A stretch of 64,000 nt of DNA from Planctomycetota bacterium (GTDB lineage: Bacteria; Planctomycetota; Phycisphaerae; UBA1845; UTPLA1), in assembly GCA_016235815.1 (NCBI GenBank), contig JACRIM010000041.1:62001-126000 (forward strand), given 5' to 3'. Both the position numbers and the translations under genes were made by a program. Shown here piece by piece: positions 51,501-60,418 of this stretch. The notes under the pieces are model-generated. The model saw only the letters and a program-made list of their open reading frames with translations, made no database searches and was not told the DNA's origin. Positions within the stretch are counted from its first letter, which is position 1. Every line of letters begins with the position of its first letter.

Positions 51501-52145
51501 TTAGGCGCTACCGCCCGCGGCGCCGAACCGGACATTGGTCCAGTCTTCGCCGACGTGGCCTTCCAGGGTTTCTTTCAGCCGCGCCCGGGCTCGATGCAGG
51601 TGGCTCTTCACGGTGGCCGCCGGCATGCCCAGTACATCGCCGATTTCCTGGCAACTGAGCGACTCTTTATAAAAGAGTAATACCGTCGCGCGCTGCGGCG
51701 GTGTCAGTTGATCCACATTTTCCCATATTGTTTTTTGCAGACGCCGGGCTTCGTCCGTATTCGCCACGCCGTCGGCCACGCTGTCGCGGGCGTCATCGGC
51801 CGAAAATGCGCTGAAATCCACGTCGCCGCTGTAGGTCTTGCGGCGGCGCATGCAGTTGAGGCTGAGGCGATAACCAATGGTGAAGAGCCAGGTGCTGAAG
51901 CGATAATTGAAATCGAAGGTTCTGAGCGAAGTGAACGCGCGGAGGAATGCGTCCTGACAGATCTCCTCGGCATCATCGCGACTTCGCACCAGCCGCCAGA
52001 CAAACGCGTGAAGGCGATCCTGGTGCGCGGCGATCAGCGAGTGCGCACTCGTGGCGCATCCCTTTTGGGCACGCTCGATCAGACGCCGTTCTTCCAGTGG
52101 CGTCAGTCGCCCGTCGCCGGCGGTTGGCTGGTCCATGGCTGTCAT
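51501..52145 (-). CDS. ECF-type RNA polymerase sigma factor (RpoE-like)
   Basis: The 214-residue protein has sigma region 2 (DRLHAFVWRLVRSRDDAEEICQDAFLRAFTSLRTFDFNYRFSTWLFTIGYRLSLNC) and region 4 (LTPPQRATVLLFYKESLSCQEIGDVLGMPAATVKSHLHRARARLKE). The strong SREDAEEICQDAF-type motif is typical. It is followed by its zinc-finger anti-sigma factor and diverges from smpB. It likely controls an envelope-stress regulon. Confidence 0.92.
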   Translation of the reverse strand: MTAMDQPTAGDGRLTPLEERRLIERAQKGCATSAHSLIAAHQDRLHAFVWRLVRSRDDAEEICQDAFLRAFTSLRTFDFNYRFSTWLFTIGYRLSLNCMRRRKTYSGDVDFSAFSADDARDSVADGVANTDEARRLQKTIWENVDQLTPPQRATVLLFYKESLSCQEIGDVLGMPAATVKSHLHRARARLKETLEGHVGEDWTNVRFGAAGGSA

Positions 52146-52226
52146 TACATTATACCTTGTTTCGGCGAGTCGGCTGCAATCATTCTATCGGTTGTTTAGG
52201 GGGGGAAATTTTCATAAGATGTTGCC

Positions 52227-52709
52227 ATGGCCAAGGATACGAAAAAAGGGTCCGATCAGCAGGCCCCCCGCCTGGCCAACAAAAAGGCCCGTTTTTCTTA
52301 CGAGATTCTGGAGACCATCGAGGCCGGCATGGCCCTGATGGGCACGGAAGTGAAGAGCCTCCGGGCTGGGGACGCCAGCCTCAATGAGGCCTTTGCCCGC
52401 GTCGTGAACGGGCAGGTCTTGCTGATGAACTTCCAGATTCAGCCCTACAAGATGGGCACGCACGCCAACCACGACCCAAAGCGCCCGAAGCAATTATTGC
52501 TGCACAAGCGCGAGATCAAGAAGCTCTTCGCCAAGGTGCAGATCAAAGGACAAACGCTGATCCCGCTGGCGGTGTATTTCAAACGCGGAAAAGCCAAAGT
52601 GGAATTGGCGCTGGCCCGCGGAAAGACGCACGGCGACAAGCGCCACGATGAACGCGCCAAGCAGGATAAGAAGGACATGTCACGAGCGCAGCGTCGCGGG
52701 GGTTATTGA
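52227..52709 (+). CDS. smpB: SsrA-binding protein SmpB
   Basis: SmpB carries tmRNA to stalled ribosomes in trans-translation. The 160-residue protein has NKKARFSYEILETIEAGMALMGTEVKSLRAGDASLNEAFARV for the OB-fold core, LLLHKREIKKL, LIPLAVYFKRGKAKVELALARGK, and the basic disordered tail that enters the mRNA channel (RAKQDKKDMSRAQRR). Length is normal. No tmRNA gene is in the window. It converges on the PilZ gene with 15 nt between stops. Confidence 0.92.
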   Translation: MAKDTKKGSDQQAPRLANKKARFSYEILETIEAGMALMGTEVKSLRAGDASLNEAFARVVNGQVLLMNFQIQPYKMGTHANHDPKRPKQLLLHKREIKKLFAKVQIKGQTLIPLAVYFKRGKAKVELALARGKTHGDKRHDERAKQDKKDMSRAQRRGGY

Positions 52710-52724
52710 GTCGCGCGCAAGTTG

Positions 52725-53225
52725 TCAGCGGGGGCGGTTATCCAGTCGAGAGCGAACGGGCAGCCCGCGGACGGCGTCGCGGATCCAAGCGATGGAGGCG
52801 ATCGCGCCCATCGGGTCGTCGTGAAAGACGGATGCGCTCTGCTGCACGACGAGCGACACTCCGATCTCGTGCATGTCGCCGGTGGTCGGGCGGCAGAACG
52901 CGACGATGCCGGCAAGATGAATGCGCGGCCGCTTGGCAACGCTGATTCGGATTTCGATGGGGACACCCTTCACGACCGGATGCGCGGCGAGCAAACCGAC
53001 ACCGCGCTCGGAGATGTTTCGCGTGTGTCCGCCCTGATGTTTCAGACTGCCGTCAAGCCCGGCATAGGACCAGAACTCGCAAGGGACGCGAAAGGGGCGA
53101 CGCCAACTGTCGCGCCGGCATTTCCAGTCTCCGCCGGCGGCGAGGCTGACCTGCCATTGCATGGCCACCTGATCCAGCTCGTCCAGATAGCGATCAACGG
53201 GTAGCTCGGCGGTTTCGTGATTCAC
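52725..53225 (-). CDS. PilZ-domain protein
   Basis: The PilZ domain has the two-part c-di-GMP motif: RRDSWRRPFRVPCEF near the start and NISERGVGLLAAHPV, which matches the (D/N)-x-S-x-x-G part. The second His/Phe parts fit a beta barrel. It therefore probably binds cyclic di-GMP. The start is uncertain: the GTG at 53225 has a distant AGGA, and no better start is clear. It is 137 nt downstream of the GT-C-like gene. Confidence 0.8.
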   Translation of the reverse strand: MNHETAELPVDRYLDELDQVAMQWQVSLAAGGDWKCRRDSWRRPFRVPCEFWSYAGLDGSLKHQGGHTRNISERGVGLLAAHPVVKGVPIEIRISVAKRPRIHLAGIVAFCRPTTGDMHEIGVSLVVQQSASVFHDDPMGAIASIAWIRDAVRGLPVRSRLDNRPR

Positions 53226-53362
53226 GGCAGTGTGTTCCGTCCTTTTTTCGCTGCATGGCCGGCCCCGCTCACGATGCAGACGTGCGTAACGGGAGATTCG
53301 GATGGAAGGGGTGGTCGCTTGATCGACGATCACGCCCGTCCAATAAAGGAAGGGGCCGGCGA

Positions 53363-54613
53363 TTACAGCGCGGGGGTCCACGTGTCTGGAATCCAGGATG
53401 TCGGCAGAGCAAAGACACCCGTGAGCTGGATGACGACGGAGACGGCGATGAGCGCGAGCGCAAGTCGCGACGGGCGCGTGGTCATGCCGAACAGCACAAG
53501 CAGCATCGCCGCGGCGAGGTAGTCCATCGAGAAGCGGTGGCCGAACTGCCAGTAGCCGGCGTTGAAGTAGAGCAACAGCGGAACAAGCGTGGCGGCGATG
53601 CTGATGGTTGCATCGTTCACGGCGCGATCCTTCCAGCGGCGGGCGATGGCAACGATGCCGTAGAACATCGCGGGTGTGGCGAGAAAGAAGCTCATGCCGC
53701 GCGGATCAAAGCCGATGGGGAGAAGACCCTTGGTGCGAATCCACGGTGGCGCGAGGAAGAACCAGAAAAAATTGTGAGCGATGAAGTGCGGATGAAACTG
53801 GCCGTACTGCTTCATCAACTCCAGCCCGCCGCCGGTAAGGTTCATACGGTGGTAGCCGAAATCGAAGGGCGAGCCGAATCGAGCGGCGTTGTATCCGCCA
53901 AGCATGAGCGCGGCGAAAACGGGAATCGCGGCAAGTTGGGTGAGGCCGGCGAGTTTGCGATTGCGAAGAACTGGCAGGATGCAGAAAAGACAGCCAATGG
54001 CAGCGGTCGGTCGCGTGAGCAGGACGAGCGAGATAAACAGGCCGATGTGAAGCGGGCGGTTCTTGTCGAGAAACTCCCTCAGGGCGAGAAGACTTCCGGT
54101 GAGCGCGAGGGCGTGGGCCAGATGCCAGTCGCCGCCGACCTGCGAAACGTGAAGCGTGGCCGTCCCGCAAGCGAAGAGTGCATCAAAGGCGAGCCGCGCG
54201 GCGATGTTGGGTGCGGGGCGGCCGACGGCGCTGCTGCACCGACAGACGGCGGCGTCGAAGATAAGGACATTGAGGACGCCGACCATACGACTGATCGTCT
54301 GGCAATCCACCGCAACGCCGAAGAGTGCGATGAACGGCATCATGAAAACAGCCGGGAGCGGCGGATAGGCGCAGTAGTAATTACCCGGCGACGACGATGG
54401 GATGAGTTCGTTGACGTAGCCGCCGGGCGGCACGGTGATGGCGATGCGACCTGAGAGGAAGGAACGGGCGAGCTTCGGGAAGTGATCGAAATCGTGCGTC
54501 GCGGGGCGGGGCAGTGCCGGCGCTGCGAAATAGATCACCAGCGAGCAGAGGCCGACGGCGAGGCGAATACGCCGCTCAGGACGTAGCGAATCGTCAGGCG
54601 TGGTCGCGGGCAT
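53363..54613 (-). CDS. polytopic membrane protein, GT-C glycosyltransferase-like
   Basis: The protein of about 416 residues has 9-11 membrane segments. Its first periplasmic loop carries acidic residues (ATHDFDHFPKLARSFLSGRIAI), like the Asp sites of GT-C mannosyltransferases and arabinosyltransferases that use lipid-linked sugars. I see no further signature that fixes the family. The Met at 54613 is used because the upstream frame runs over the divergent gpsA region. An integral-membrane glycan or lipid transferase is the best guess. Confidence 0.65.
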   Translation of the reverse strand: MPATTPDDSLRPERRIRLAVGLCSLVIYFAAPALPRPATHDFDHFPKLARSFLSGRIAITVPPGGYVNELIPSSSPGNYYCAYPPLPAVFMMPFIALFGVAVDCQTISRMVGVLNVLIFDAAVCRCSSAVGRPAPNIAARLAFDALFACGTATLHVSQVGGDWHLAHALALTGSLLALREFLDKNRPLHIGLFISLVLLTRPTAAIGCLFCILPVLRNRKLAGLTQLAAIPVFAALMLGGYNAARFGSPFDFGYHRMNLTGGGLELMKQYGQFHPHFIAHNFFWFFLAPPWIRTKGLLPIGFDPRGMSFFLATPAMFYGIVAIARRWKDRAVNDATISIAATLVPLLLYFNAGYWQFGHRFSMDYLAAAMLLVLFGMTTRPSRLALALIAVSVVIQLTGVFALPTSWIPDTWTPAL

Positions 54614-54761
54614 TGGAGCGATTCGACCCGGCCCCCATCGCGCTGTCAAGGTTGAAAGGCAACGACGGCCGCTCCGACTCGCCGGCAAAGAGGCTCGGCC
54701 CATTCGCTCCATCATCGTCGGCGGGTTTGAGTATCAACGCGAACGGCCGCACAATGGCGGC

Positions 54762-55751
54762 ATGGTCGATCAAGTCACCATCATCGGCACCGGACAGATG
54801 GCGACGGTCTGCGCGGTCATGCTCGCGGATCGCGGGATTCATGCGCGGATGTGGGGGCGGCGCGAAACGATCGAGGCGCTCAAGACAACGCGCGAGAATA
54901 AGACGTATCTGCCGGGGCTGCGGATTCCGGATCGCGTGTCGTTCACGACGGATGCGGAAGCGGCCTTCCGCGGGGTCGAGCTGATTGTCTCAGCGGTGCC
55001 GTGCCAGTACATGCGCGAGGTGTGGGGACGAATCGCAGGCGCTGCGCCGCGCGACGTGCCGGTCGTAAGCGTGGCGAAGGGAATCGAAAACGAGACGCTG
55101 CAACGCCCGACGCAGATTCTTCGGGATGTGCTCGGCGGTGTGGCGGTGGCGTCGCTGTCAGGCCCGAGCATCGCGGCCGAGTTGGCGCGTTGCCTGCCGG
55201 CGACGGTGGTCGTTGCGGGCGATCCGCCGGAGCTGGGGAGATTGGTCCAAGATGCCTTCAGCTCGCAGTGGTTTCGGGTTTATACGAATGATGACTTGCT
55301 GGGCGTGGAGTTGGCAGGCGCGATGAAAAACGTGATCGCCCTGGCGGCGGGCATTCTCGATGGGTTGAAGGCCGGCGACAACGCGAAGGCCGCGCTGCTA
55401 TCGCGCGGACTGGTGGAGATCACGCGGCTCGGCACGACCATGGGGGCGCGAAAGGAGACCTTCGCGGGCCTGGCGGGGTTGGGCGATCTCGTCACGACGT
55501 GTGTGTCACCAATGGGGCGCAACCGCAGCGCGGGCGAGCAGATCGGCCGTGGGATGAAGGCCGAGGCGGTGATCGCATCGACACCATCGGTGATCGAAGG
55601 CATACCGACGACCCGAAGCGTGGTGCAACTCGCGCGGCGGTTCGACGTGGAAATGCCGATTACGGAGGCGGTCCACGCCGTGCTGTTCGAGGGCAAAGAG
55701 GTTATTGCGACGCTCAGTGAACTCATGTCCCGACGGCTAAAAGACGAGTAG
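54762..55751 (+). CDS. gpsA: glycerol-3-phosphate dehydrogenase [NAD(P)+]
   Basis: GpsA reduces dihydroxyacetone phosphate to sn-glycerol 3-phosphate for membrane lipid synthesis. The 329-residue protein begins VDQVTIIGTGQMATVCAVMLADRG (NAD-binding GxGxxx), has VSVAKGIE and SLSGPSIAAELA, and the C-terminal LAGAMKNVIALAAGILDGLKAGDNAKAALLSRGLVEI with the catalytic Lys. GLAGLGDLVTTCVSPMGRNRSAG closes the family pattern. The start at 54762 is the first residue of family similarity. Confidence 0.92.
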   Translation: MVDQVTIIGTGQMATVCAVMLADRGIHARMWGRRETIEALKTTRENKTYLPGLRIPDRVSFTTDAEAAFRGVELIVSAVPCQYMREVWGRIAGAAPRDVPVVSVAKGIENETLQRPTQILRDVLGGVAVASLSGPSIAAELARCLPATVVVAGDPPELGRLVQDAFSSQWFRVYTNDDLLGVELAGAMKNVIALAAGILDGLKAGDNAKAALLSRGLVEITRLGTTMGARKETFAGLAGLGDLVTTCVSPMGRNRSAGEQIGRGMKAEAVIASTPSVIEGIPTTRSVVQLARRFDVEMPITEAVHAVLFEGKEVIATLSELMSRRLKDE

Positions 55752-55881
55752 GGCCGCCATATTTCACCAATTTGGCCGGCCATTCGCGTGAATTCAGGGG
55801 GGCACTTTTGGTACACTGGTAACGGCACGTTTCTGGATCGTTTCATGACTGCGCGATCATCATCGCGTCGGGAGTTTATCT

Positions 55882-57801
55882 ATGGCACGTTCGAAGATTG
55901 TCGCGGCGGCGCTGGTCATTCTTGCAACCTCCGTCGCCCGCGCGCAACCCCTTGTGTATTGCCCACCTCTCCCGGGAGGGACTGGTTGCAGCACGAGCCT
56001 TTGTTCACAGACCGGCGAACCATGCATGCCCCGCTGCGTGCGAATGGACAATCATGGCAACTTCACGGTGATCGCCTGCGAGTGTCGCGGCACGTCGGAG
56101 TGCCACGTGGAGTTCCAGCCGTTCTCAACGCCGTACTGCGTGGGCAACTGCCCGCCGGCGCAATATTGCGTACAGAACGTCGTCATGACGGAGCTTGGCG
56201 CCTTCGATGTTTGTTGCGACTGTCTCCCGATTCAATGCGAATGCCCCGGCGACGTGGACGGCAATCGGGTGCTGAATGGACTGGACATCGCGGGGTTTGT
56301 TCGCTGCTATCTTGGGTTTCCGGATTATTACGACAATGGTGGGTGCGCCGATTTGAGCGGCGACGGCTACGTGACCAGCGTCGACGTGCCGATGTTCGTG
56401 ACGCTCCTGCTGACCAAGGCCGGATGCCCCGATACGCCGTGTTGCCCACGAACGAATCTGGCGCTCAACCTCGCCACGGGCGTCGACGACAACAACATTC
56501 TCATTCCCGATAATTCCGACGACGATAATTGGGTGGTGACGGTCGATGCCAATGGAGGCAGCGTGCCGCGGCCGGCGACGGCAGTCTTTCCGCATCCCAA
56601 CTGGGTGACATTCCCCGGCACAAAATGGATTTCTGCCAATTACTTCGGGCAGAACGGCGCCTACGTCTATCAATACTGTTTCTGCCTCGATGACCGTTTC
56701 CGCAATCCGTTGTTGAGCCTGCAAATACGCGCCGACGACGAAGGAGAGATCTATCTCAACGGCAACTTACTGGGTTCTTGTGCCGGAAACAGCGACCCGA
56801 ATCCACCCGTGCTCAGCACCTCAAATCCAGGCTTCTTCCAGAGCGGACAGAATTGCATCACCGTCGTGGTGAGGAACACCGGCGGCGCGCCAACCGGCAT
56901 CAACATGACCGGCACCGTTACGGCAGCCGACGGCAAGTGCTGCTGCCCGGCGGCTCCCTTGAGCAAGGGCATCGCCAGCGCGGTGTATGACTACAGCGGC
57001 GGACTCCTGATTCCCGTCGGACAGAACGATGACACATGGCGCGTCACGGTAGACGCGACCGGTGGCACCGTGCCGAGACCGGCCAAGGTGATGAATCCCA
57101 ATCCCCTGTGGCTCACACAGCCGGGGACGCGATGGGTATCCGCGGTCCCGACCGTCGGCGCATCGACGCCTGGATTCTATACTTATGACTATTGTTTCTG
57201 CCTCGATCCTCGCTTCAAGAATCCGGTCTTGGATATGTGGTTACGCGTCGACGACGGCGCATCCATTTGGCTGAACGGGGCGCAGATTGGCGTGACGTCG
57301 CCCGGCAACGCCTTCAACACGCCTGAACCGTATCACATCTTCGTCACAGATCCGCGCTTGTTCCGTGCGTGTGAGAACTGCATCGAGATTCGCGTGTTTG
57401 ATGCCGGTCATTCGACGGGCATCAATGTGACCGGCTCGATTTCCGCGGTCGACGGATTGTGTTGCGACGATCGCACGATCTCCTGTTGTGCTCCCAGCGG
57501 CGGTTGCAGCACGTTGTTACCCGGCGAGCAGCAATGCCTCGGCGGCGGCGCCGGTCATGACGGTCCATGCGAACCGGCCCAGGGCTGCTGTACCGGAAAC
57601 TCGTGTGTGTCACTATCACCACGGTGCTGCCGATTCATCGGCGGAACGGTTTTGCCGACTGGGACGCCGTGCAGCCCGATTCGAGCGTGTTGCATTCCGG
57701 GTCCGGGTGGGCCTTGTTCGACGTGCGTCAACATTGCTCCGGAATGTTGCACCGCTCAGGGCGGCACGCCGGGTGGACCGGGATCGAGCTGCATTCCCTA
57801 G
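55882..57801 (+). CDS. secreted Cys-rich protein with dockerin-like domain and a duplicated 165-residue domain
   Basis: A signal peptide (MARSKIVAAALVILATSVARA) precedes a Cys-rich part. A dockerin-like EF-hand pair lies at about 119-175 (DVDGNRVLNGLDI, DLSGDGYVTSVDV). Two copies of a domain of about 165 residues follow at about 189-353 and 357-517. Each runs from a (L/Y)..G......IP.....DNW.VTVDA.GG.VPRPA start through PGT(K/R)W(I/V)SA, Y.YDYCFCLD.RF.NP and a (Y/W)LNG strand to a TGIN(M/V)TG end. A Cys-rich tail (GCCTGNSC, CCIPGPGGPC) closes the 639-residue protein. The duplicated domain may be a galactose-binding-like beta sandwich. Function unknown. Confidence 0.8.
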   Translation: MARSKIVAAALVILATSVARAQPLVYCPPLPGGTGCSTSLCSQTGEPCMPRCVRMDNHGNFTVIACECRGTSECHVEFQPFSTPYCVGNCPPAQYCVQNVVMTELGAFDVCCDCLPIQCECPGDVDGNRVLNGLDIAGFVRCYLGFPDYYDNGGCADLSGDGYVTSVDVPMFVTLLLTKAGCPDTPCCPRTNLALNLATGVDDNNILIPDNSDDDNWVVTVDANGGSVPRPATAVFPHPNWVTFPGTKWISANYFGQNGAYVYQYCFCLDDRFRNPLLSLQIRADDEGEIYLNGNLLGSCAGNSDPNPPVLSTSNPGFFQSGQNCITVVVRNTGGAPTGINMTGTVTAADGKCCCPAAPLSKGIASAVYDYSGGLLIPVGQNDDTWRVTVDATGGTVPRPAKVMNPNPLWLTQPGTRWVSAVPTVGASTPGFYTYDYCFCLDPRFKNPVLDMWLRVDDGASIWLNGAQIGVTSPGNAFNTPEPYHIFVTDPRLFRACENCIEIRVFDAGHSTGINVTGSISAVDGLCCDDRTISCCAPSGGCSTLLPGEQQCLGGGAGHDGPCEPAQGCCTGNSCVSLSPRCCRFIGGTVLPTGTPCSPIRACCIPGPGGPCSTCVNIAPECCTAQGGTPGGPGSSCIP

Positions 57802-58012
57802 TCCATTGGGACACATCGTCTGCCCAAAGGACTGTCCCATCGAATGGGGCACGCGTTGCGGCGCGCACCCACCACATTTTCCCATCCCGATTTGCCATAA
57901 CGACTTACGCATTTCGCACGAATCCAGCGTGAATACAAGGCGTTTTGTGTCGCATGAAACGACTGAGGCGGAAAAGCCCATGTCGGGCTTCGCGCATTTC
58001 AGGAGTTAAACC

Positions 58013-60253
58013 ATGAAGCTGGTCCATTTTGCAACAACGGTATGCTTGTTTCTGGCATTGGGGAATGTGCCGTCCTTTGGCGACGACCATGGGAACACCT
58101 GTGGGACCGCCACGGCGATTACCACGGACGGAACTCCGGTAAGCGTCATTGTCGATCCATCGACCGACGTGGACTGGCTCAGCTTCACCGCGGTCGCGGG
58201 GCATCGATACGAGGCAACGACGTTCACGCCGTCGGCCAGTTTCTATTATGAGGCAGAGGTGATCGGGCCGGATTGCAGCACGGTCATCGCCAACTGGGGC
58301 TACGGAAGCCCCGATGAGATCGGTGTCATCACCGCGGCATCGGGAACGCACTACCTGCGATTTGCCTCCATTTCCAATTCGACGGTCGGGTACATCGGCG
58401 TTGGGCTTACGGATCGCGGGGCAACCAGTGACGACCATAGCGGCGGCCGCGCCGATGCGACGGCGATCACGCCGAACGGGACGACCTATGCCGGAACAAC
58501 CAATTACGTCGGCGACATCGATTGGCTGACGTTCACCGGTGTTGCGGAACATCTTTACCAGTTGGAATTGCGGGCCGTGCCGGGTCTGGCATTGTTTGGT
58601 GTTGCCGGAGAGCTTTATTCGACCGGCGGAGGTGTCGGGTCGACCGCGTGGTCGTTCGCCAGCCCGGGCGGTCCTGCAGGTGAATGGGTAACGGTCAACT
58701 ACTTTGTTCCGCCTGCGATGAGCGGCGCGTATCGTGTGCGGCTCGGTGCCTATCCCGGACTAACGGGAGACTACGAAGTTCGCGTGACGGATCTCGGCAC
58801 ATTCGGAGCCGATGAGCATGGCAACACATGCGGCACGGCAACTGCCATTGCCACGGATGGAACCGTCACGTCGATCGTGATCAACCCGATGGCCGATGAA
58901 GATTGGCTGAGCCTGAGCGGAGTCGCCGGGCATCGATACGAGCTTACGACGTTCGCATCGTCGGGGCAGTTCTATTCGGTGGTGCAGTTGTACGACGCGG
59001 ACTGTACGACGCTGCGTCGCGAATGGGCTCCGAACAACCAGGCTGAGCCGGGCTTCTTTACCCCCGCAACCGACACTTACTATTTGCGGGTCACATCTTC
59101 AGGGGCATCGTATGTCGGCCAATTGGCGCTGGGCGTGACCGATCGTGGCGTACAAGCGGACGATCACAGCGGTTATCAGCCCGACGCGACGCTCGCACCT
59201 TCCGATGGCACCGTCCAAAACGGCACCATCCATTACCCCGGCGATTTCGACTACTTCAAGTTTAACGCCACCGCGAACCACTCCTACAGCGTGCAGGTGC
59301 GTGCGTTGGCCGATACCGACCCGTGGTCGGTCAGCCTCTATCTGTTTGAAGGGCCTTACAACCTTGGGTACTCGGGCCTTTCCTACGGCGGTCCCGGTGG
59401 ACCGGGCGCATGGACCGGTGTGGTGTATGGCGTGCCGCCGGGTCCGAATCCGACGCTCCATGTGATGGTGTATGCCGGGCAGACCTACTTCGGCGCGTCA
59501 TACGAAGTGACGATCACTGATTTAGGCGTGACGCCGCCCGATGACCACGCTGACGACTTTGTGTCCGCGACGCTGATCCCCACCGATGGGACGCCGACAG
59601 CCGGTTTGATTGGCTACACCGGCGACTTGGACTATTTCCGATTCACACTCACGGCCCAACGCGTCTATGCCATCGAAGTGAAGGGGCTCGACAGTCCTGA
59701 CACCGGCCTTTTGGGCGCTTCGCTCTTTGGCCTCGACGGAACGACCCAGTTGGGATTCACCGGTTGGTCTTACGCAGGCCCGGGCGTCGACGGCGATTGG
59801 GTGCGCGTGCTTTATTATGTGCCCGCCGGCGAGGCCGGAACGTATTACGCGTCGGCGCTGGGCTATGACTTTGTCCCGGGGTCCTATGAGATTCGCGTCA
59901 TTGTCGGGCAAGGCCAGCCGGGCGACTTTGACGGCGACGGCATTCCGGATGGGACGGACAACTGCCCGACCGTGCCGAACCCCGATCAGGCCGACACCGA
60001 TGGCGACGGCATCGGCGACTGCTGCGACTCCGATGCGCCGGATCAGGATGGCGACGGCATCGCCAATTCCTGCGACAACTGTCCCGCGGTCTACAACGCG
60101 GACCAGGCTGACACGGATGCAGACGGCATCGGCGACGCCTGCGAAAACACGCCAACATGCTGCAAGGGTGATATGAACAACGACGGACAACTCAATGCAC
60201 TGGACATTCAGGGGTTCGTTGATGCGTTGATCAATGGGCAGACCTGTCCGTAA
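58013..60253 (+). CDS. secreted protein with five PPC-like repeats, thrombospondin type-3-like repeats and a dockerin-like end
   Basis: The 746-residue protein has a signal peptide (residues 1-22) and five repeats of about 120 residues (about 22-138, 139-264, 265-381, 382-508, 509-638). Each starts with a D(D/E)H motif, a ....DGT stretch and D.DW(L/F).(F/L), the pattern of PPC domains. Calcium-binding DxDxDGxxD repeats follow (639-715; [27 protein letters not shown]), then a short dockerin-like end ([13 protein letters not shown]). GGAG lies 6 nt before the ATG. It is likely exported and bound to the surface or a matrix. Confidence 0.85.
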   Translation: MKLVHFATTVCLFLALGNVPSFGDDHGNTCGTATAITTDGTPVSVIVDPSTDVDWLSFTAVAGHRYEATTFTPSASFYYEAEVIGPDCSTVIANWGYGSPDEIGVITAASGTHYLRFASISNSTVGYIGVGLTDRGATSDDHSGGRADATAITPNGTTYAGTTNYVGDIDWLTFTGVAEHLYQLELRAVPGLALFGVAGELYSTGGGVGSTAWSFASPGGPAGEWVTVNYFVPPAMSGAYRVRLGAYPGLTGDYEVRVTDLGTFGADEHGNTCGTATAIATDGTVTSIVINPMADEDWLSLSGVAGHRYELTTFASSGQFYSVVQLYDADCTTLRREWAPNNQAEPGFFTPATDTYYLRVTSSGASYVGQLALGVTDRGVQADDHSGYQPDATLAPSDGTVQNGTIHYPGDFDYFKFNATANHSYSVQVRALADTDPWSVSLYLFEGPYNLGYSGLSYGGPGGPGAWTGVVYGVPPGPNPTLHVMVYAGQTYFGASYEVTITDLGVTPPDDHADDFVSATLIPTDGTPTAGLIGYTGDLDYFRFTLTAQRVYAIEVKGLDSPDTGLLGASLFGLDGTTQLGFTGWSYAGPGVDGDWVRVLYYVPAGEAGTYYASALGYDFVPGSYEIRVIVGQGQPGDFDGDGIPDGTDNCPTVPNPDQADTDGDGIGDCCDSDAPDQDGDGIANSCDNCPAVYNADQADTDADGIGDACENTPTCCKGDMNNDGQLNALDIQGFVDALINGQTCP

Positions 60254-60307
60254 CATTCGAGTTGCGAACCGAGCCGCGCCCGTAAGGAAGCGGGTTTGAT
60301 TTGCCAC

Positions 60308-60350
60308 GAAACGCCGGCGCGGAAACGTGCCGGCGTTTCTTCCTATCCTC
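60308..60350. terminator. stem-loop terminator between convergent genes
   Basis: An 11-bp perfect stem (60308-60318 with 60329-60339) encloses a 10-nt loop and is followed by a pyrimidine-rich run (TTCCTATCCTCTTT). It ends the PPC-repeat gene's transcript. Confidence 0.7.
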
Positions 60351-60418
60351 TTTGAAATATCACGGTTCGTTCGCGTTCTCCACGGGTCAACGGAGTTGAC
60401 CCATGCCACCCAAGCTGG

